Source: Desmodus rotundus
Taxonomy: Eukaryota; Chordata; Mammalia; Chiroptera; Phyllostomidae
DNA length: 64,000 nucleotides
Assembly (NCBI RefSeq): GCF_022682495.2
Contig: NC_071392.1
Location: 104,584,896 to 104,648,895, forward strand
Direction: 5' to 3'
The notes under the pieces are model-generated. The model had not been told where the DNA came from, did no database searches, and saw only the letters and a list, made by a program, of their open reading frames with translations. The position numbers were made by a program, and so were the translations under genes. Shown one piece after another: positions 59,664-64,000 of the stretch; positions within the stretch are counted from its first letter, which is position 1; each line of letters starts with the position of its first letter.

Positions 59664-60279
59664 AGTGGTGGGGGACTCAGATGCTACCTGCTGAGACTCT
59701 GGGCTCAGCGGTGTTTTGGATACCAGTGTGGGAGCCACAATGGCCTGGTTTTGAGTGGAGATTCTTTGCAGAGTGCCTTTATTCTCAGAGCCACCAGAGG
59801 GCAGCAGAAGTCTGTCATAGACCATTTCTGGGTAAGAGAAGGGGGGGGGGGGCGGTGTTGACCCTACAAAAAACATTATTCTAGAAGCCTAGTTACAAAC
59901 TGATTGCTGAGTTCCTCCCAGCTTTCCCAAGCCCCTTCGGGAAAACGTTACATAGCTGGACCTATACTCCAGGTTTCTACTGAATTGCACGTAATAAATC
60001 AGGACCTAATGTAATGCTCTTCCTTGGCGTATGATGTGGAATGCTTCTGTGGTTTTGGTAACATTTATCTTGGGAACATTAACCATCATGTTGTGTCAAT
60101 GTATCATGTACAAAACCACAGAGCAAATTCTTTTTGGAGCTCAAGGTCAGGAAAAAGTTTCTCTCATAATGTGCTAATGAAAATGGGCAGGGAAATCACT
60201 TATTGGGCATCCCCAATGTTGCCAGGCACTGTGATTGGTGCTTTCTGGAGCTGATGTTTTCTTTTTGCCTTGGCTACCT

Positions 60280-60490
60280 GGAAGCCAAGAGCTTCGGTTT
60301 TGGAGCGAGGCCTGGGTTTGACTCTAGATGCTTCTGCTGCTTATTAGCCCCATGCAAAATGAGTGAGGACAACTTTCTTACATTGCCCACCTCAGAGGAC
60401 TGCTGGGAAGAGTGAATATGTAAAGAAAGCACCTAGCACAGAACCGGACAGAGAACGTACACCCGACAAATGTTAGCTAGTGGTAGTTAT
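60280..60490 (+). mobile_element. MIR element
   Basis: 'agagcttcggttttggagcg' then 'ctgggtttgactctagatgc', then 'agaaagcacctagcacagaa' follows MIR order. Confidence 0.55.
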
Positions 60491-60787
60491 TCAGCTCTTC
60501 TGACGCAGTTCATTGCCTCCTGCTTCCCACTTTTATTACTTGTCTCTGCTCTTTTTGTTGGCTTAATGATGTTCAGTTTTGTGTCTTTTGTTTTACAGAG
60601 TTCAGTTTCTCAGACCCTGTTTGGAAGAAGGTGAGGTATGCATAACTGAGAGGTTAGTACCAGTGGAGTTCCTGGGCAGAAAGAAACATGTAGAATATCA
60701 CTCTTGAATAGAAATACGTGAATCACAGGTGTGATTTCAAATTTTCTAGTAGCCATGTTACAATAGCAGAAAGCTTGGTGCTTTCTC

Positions 60788-60887
60788 AGAAAATTATACG
60801 TGGAATTACCATATGACCCAGCAATCCCACTCTCAGGCATATATATACCTGAAGGAATTGAAAACAGGTGTTCAAACAAAAACTTAC
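60788..60887 (+). mobile_element. L1 fragment, left part, split by a retrocopy
   Basis: 'accatatgacccagcaatcc' through 'aaacaaaaacttac' is L1 near the ORF2 end. The element resumes on the other side of the HNRNPH1 retrocopy. Confidence 0.75.
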
Positions 60888-62995
60888 ACACAGATTTTTC
60901 GCTCAGCCACGCTGAAGTCGTGTGGTCAGTCTGTTTGGACGCCAAGACCCGCAGGGGGGCCTTGGCGTCCACTGTGTTGGGCGCCGGAGGCAGAGCGGGG
61001 TTCGTGGTGGAGGTCCGGGCTTGCCCTGCCTTGCTCGGCAGATGAAGTGCAGCTTTTCTTCTCTGATGCAAAATTCAAAATGGGGCTCAAGGTATTCGTT
61101 TCATCTACACCAGAGAAGGCAGACCGAGTGGCGAGGTTTTCTTGCAGTTGAATCGGAAGAGGACATCAAACTGGCCCTGAAGAAAAGACAGAGAGACTAT
61201 GGAGCACAGATACGTTGAAATATTCAAGTCAAACAACGCTGAAATGGACTGGGTGTTGAAGCGCACTGGTCCAAATAGCCCTGACACCGCCGCCGCCGGC
61301 TTTGTGCCGCTCAGAGGACTCCCCTTTGCATGTAGCAAGGAAGAAATTATTCCGTTCTTCTCAGGGTTGGAAGTCGTGCCAAATGGGATATCGTTGCCAG
61401 TGGGTAGACGTCCAGGGCTGTAGTACGGGGGAGGCCTTCGTGCAGTTTGCTTCACAGGAAGTAGCTGAAAAGGCTCTAAAGGAACACAAGGAAAGAACAG
61501 GGCATAGGTATATCAAAATCTTTAAGAGCCGTCGAGCTGAAGTTAGAACTCATTATAATCCACCACGAAAGCTAACGGCCATGCGGCGGCCAGGTCCCCG
61601 TGGCAGAGCTGGTGCTGGCAGAGGGCATGACAGCACTGGCAGGGGATGAGGATGATTTGCAGGGATGAGGCGTGGTGGTGAAGGTGGAGGTTATGGAGGC
61701 TGTGATGTTCACAATGGCCATAACGATGGCTATAGTTTTGGGTCAGATAGATTTAGAAGCGACCTCAGTTACTGTTTTTCAGGAATGTCTGACCACAGAC
61801 ACGGGCACCGTGGCTCTCCTGTCCAGGGCACAACTGGGCGTTGTGTGCACATCTGGGGTTTACCTTACAGAGCTCCTGAGAATGACATTTATAACATTTC
61901 TCGCCACTCAACCCTGTGAGAGTACATACTGAAACTGGTCCTGATGGCAGCGTAACTGGAGAAGCAGATGTCGAGTTTGCAGCTCATGAAGGTGCTGTGG
62001 CAGCTATGTTGAAAGACACAGCAAATGTGCAACACAGATACGTAGAACTGTTCTTGAATTCTGCAGCAGGAGCAAGCGGTGGTGCATCCGGTAGCCAAAA
62101 GACGGGAGGCGTGGGCTCGTCACACCAGTCCAGTTACGGTGGCCCAGCCAGCCAGCAGCCGAGCAGTGGTCGTGGAGGCGGCTACAGCGGCCAGAATAGC
62201 ATGAACAGATACGACCAAGTTTTACAGGAAAACTCCAGTGATTTTCAATCAAACGTTGCACAGGCAGCCAAGGAGCAATGAACAGCAGCTACGACAGTGC
62301 CAGAAACCGTGCATCTGTGGGAATAAACAGAATGGGAGGGATGTCTGGCAGTATGAGTGGTGGATGGAGAATGTAATCGATCCTCGTACTACTTTAATGA
62401 AAAAAAAAAGTTTAACAGTTTTACAATACCAGTTTGTGATGTATGCTTTCAGTGGAAATGAGGGTTGTTTTAAAGACTTAAGGTTCAGTATTTTTGAACA
62501 CAAATGTCATCTGGGATGTAACAACTAAGTTAGTAAACTATAACTGTTAAACAATTTTTAGCTTCTCTCAGGTTAGTTCTATTGTAGGATGTACTTAAGC
62601 AGTGAGCATATTTAGGTTAACGCAGTTGAATTAGTTTAAATGTTTCTCTTATACCACGTTGCCCTGAACACTGTTTGGAAGCATGTTGGAAGACACGCTT
62701 TTTTGGTAGAATTCAATATAGGAGCTGTCTATACAATTAAAAGTGAAACATTTGGCATGTTTGTTAATTCTGGTTTTCATTTGATAACTTCTAAGCCACG
62801 TAAGGTTAAGCTTTTTGTTTGTTTGTTTAAGCTAATGGAGAAAATTTGAGACGTAATACCAATACTTCAGGATTTTGGTCTTGGTGTTTGTATGAAATTC
62901 CGAGGCCTTGATTTAAGTCTTTCATTGCATTGTGAGTTCCTTTTAGGTGTATTGTGCTAAGGGAAACTTGTCAAATAAATCTTCCTTAAAAAAAC
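60888..62995 (+). pseudogene. HNRNPH1: HNRNPH1 processed pseudogene
   Basis: Intron-free full-length copy of an hnRNP H mRNA (an RNA-binding splicing regulator). Recognisable pieces in order: [11 protein letters not shown] (first qRRM), [40 protein letters not shown] (second qRRM), [15 protein letters not shown], then a Gly-rich part, third qRRM ([20 protein letters not shown]), and [17 protein letters not shown] near 62218-62268. The last piece fits HNRNPH1 better than H2 or F. It is dead: the double ATG start reads ACTGTG at 60971-60976, there are several frameshifts (for example near 61405 and 61915), and a TGA lies at 61647-61649. The former 3' UTR follows, with AATAAA at 62974-62979 and a short A tail ending about 62994. 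AACTTAC on both sides suggests the target duplication. Confidence 0.9.
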
Positions 62996-63262
62996 AACTT
63001 ACTAATGTTCATAGAATCACTATCTGCAATAGCCAAAAAATGGAAGCAACCCAAATGTCTATCAGCAGATAAATGGATGAACAAAAGGTAGCGTATGCAT
63101 TCAGTGGGACACTATTCAGCCATAAGACAAAGGAAGTACTGATACATAGTTACATCACAGACGAACCTTGAAAACATTGTGCTAAGTGAAAGGAACCAGA
63201 CACAAAAGGCCACCTAATGTATGATTCCATCCATATGAAATATCTGGGGCAGGTAAATCCAA
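62996..63262 (+). mobile_element. L1 fragment, right part
   Basis: Resumes the L1 of 60788-60887: 'aatgttcatagaatcactat', 'ggaagcaacccaaatgtcta', 'gtgctaagtgaaaggaacca', 'ctaatgtatgattccatcc'. Confidence 0.75.
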
Positions 63263-63849
63263 ACACATTGCGGATGATACAATGTAGAGACTTAGGATTG
63301 TCATCCTCCTCTGAAGCCTGTTGCATTTTCTTCCAGCGGGCAGTGACATTATTGCCAGGTCCCCTTGCATTTGTGAAGATTTGGCCTTATGTTTGTAAAG
63401 GCAGATGTGACTGAATAATCCCCTAGTTCTGGGACGGATGCTTCAGTCCTGAACATTGTCTGCCCTCCTAAGCCAAGGTTCTTCCAGGCTTTCAATGTAA
63501 AGCCGAAGTGTTTATCAAGTCCCTCTAGCGGTCAGGGTTCAGACTTGAACATCGTAGAAATCTCTGTTCGGTTTTCCAGCTTCCCTGATATTGCTCACCA
63601 TGGACCCTTGGGGTCTCACGCACACAGGAGAGTCTGAGGGGTCATCCAAGGATCGGGGAGATGTTTATAGAAAGATTTTGGAGATTTCCCTTTGTGATTC
63701 TCTCCTCCCTGGATTTCCCGCTCAGTAGGTGGCTGCTCCGTCCTGATACTACAGTCCCCTGACTGCTCAGGACCCTAGGCTGTGGCCTTCCGCTTGGCCT
63801 TTATCTGCCACGTGCGGGTGGGATTCGGGACAGTCCTCGGTGGAAGAGC
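63263..63849. other. Sequence of unknown nature
   Basis: No open frame of note and no family I can name with confidence. It may be more of an old LINE or LTR element. Confidence 0.4.
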
Positions 63850-64000
63850 TTTTTTTTTTTTAATTTATTTACTTTTAGAGAGGGGGAATGGAGGGAGAAA
63901 GAGAGGGAGAGAAACATCAAGGTGTGGTTGCCTCTCATGTGGCCCCCACTGGGGGACGTGGCCTGCAACCCAGGCATGTGTCCTGCCTGACTGGGAACTG
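63850..64000 (-). mobile_element. Ves-family SINE, cut by the window end
   Basis: T-rich tail (63850-63880), then GAGAGAAACATCAAGGTGTGG and GCAACCCAGGCATGTG. The tRNA-like head lies past the window. Confidence 0.9.

Noticed and set aside
59820..59880. G-run with flanking sequence as a candidate G-quadruplex
   Set aside because: It is a single run of about a dozen G plus a short companion, more like a simple homopolymer than a four-tract quadruplex motif.

Overview
This is vertebrate, specifically bat, nuclear DNA. Exons are short and have consensus splice sites, the proteins match well-known mammalian genes end to end, and about fourteen tRNA-derived SINEs of the bat Ves family (A-box-like GTGGCTCAGTGG, B-box-like GGTTCGATTCC, A-rich tails) are scattered through it. 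The gene order is that of human 20q13.12 read in reverse: ACOT8 (+, partial), SNX21 (-), TNNC2 (+), UBE2C (-), DNTTIP1 (-), WFDC3 (+). Ves elements place the animal in the microbat-rich Yangochiroptera; I cannot name the species.

Layout. 1-3375: last three coding exons of ACOT8, ending in a peroxisomal SKL signal. 3370-8457: SNX21, convergent with ACOT8, with a non-canonical GC-AG intron and a CpG-island promoter. 8458-12432: intergenic, with a probable upstream muscle control element for TNNC2. 12433-15183: TNNC2, all six coding exons, four intact EF hands. 15184-19540: intergenic, holding an unexplained GC-rich reading frame, L2 elements and a broken RPS3A retrocopy. 19541-22900: UBE2C, six coding exons and a G2/M-type promoter. 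23800-43209: DNTTIP1, thirteen coding exons; its introns carry a solo retroviral LTR and an SRP9 retrocopy. 43210-43480: CpG island likely shared with WFDC3. 45467-56900: WFDC3, four WAP domains plus signal peptide. 56900-64000: no protein-coding gene seen; a nested L1-in-SINE insertion and an HNRNPH1 retrocopy that landed inside an older L1.

The genes do not form a pathway. ACOT8 is peroxisomal lipid metabolism, SNX21 endosomal trafficking, TNNC2 muscle contraction, UBE2C (APC/C E2) and DNTTIP1 (mitotic deacetylase complex) are cell-cycle proteins, and WFDC3 is a secreted WAP protein. Summing the exons gives complete reading frames of 364 (SNX21), 160 (TNNC2), 179 (UBE2C), 329 (DNTTIP1) and 230 (WFDC3) residues, which supports the splice sites chosen. 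I found no undescribed biological system. The most unusual items are the SNX21 GC donor, a possible 11-nt poison exon in SNX21, the solo LTR beside a DNTTIP1 exon, and nested retroelement insertions with readable target-site duplications.
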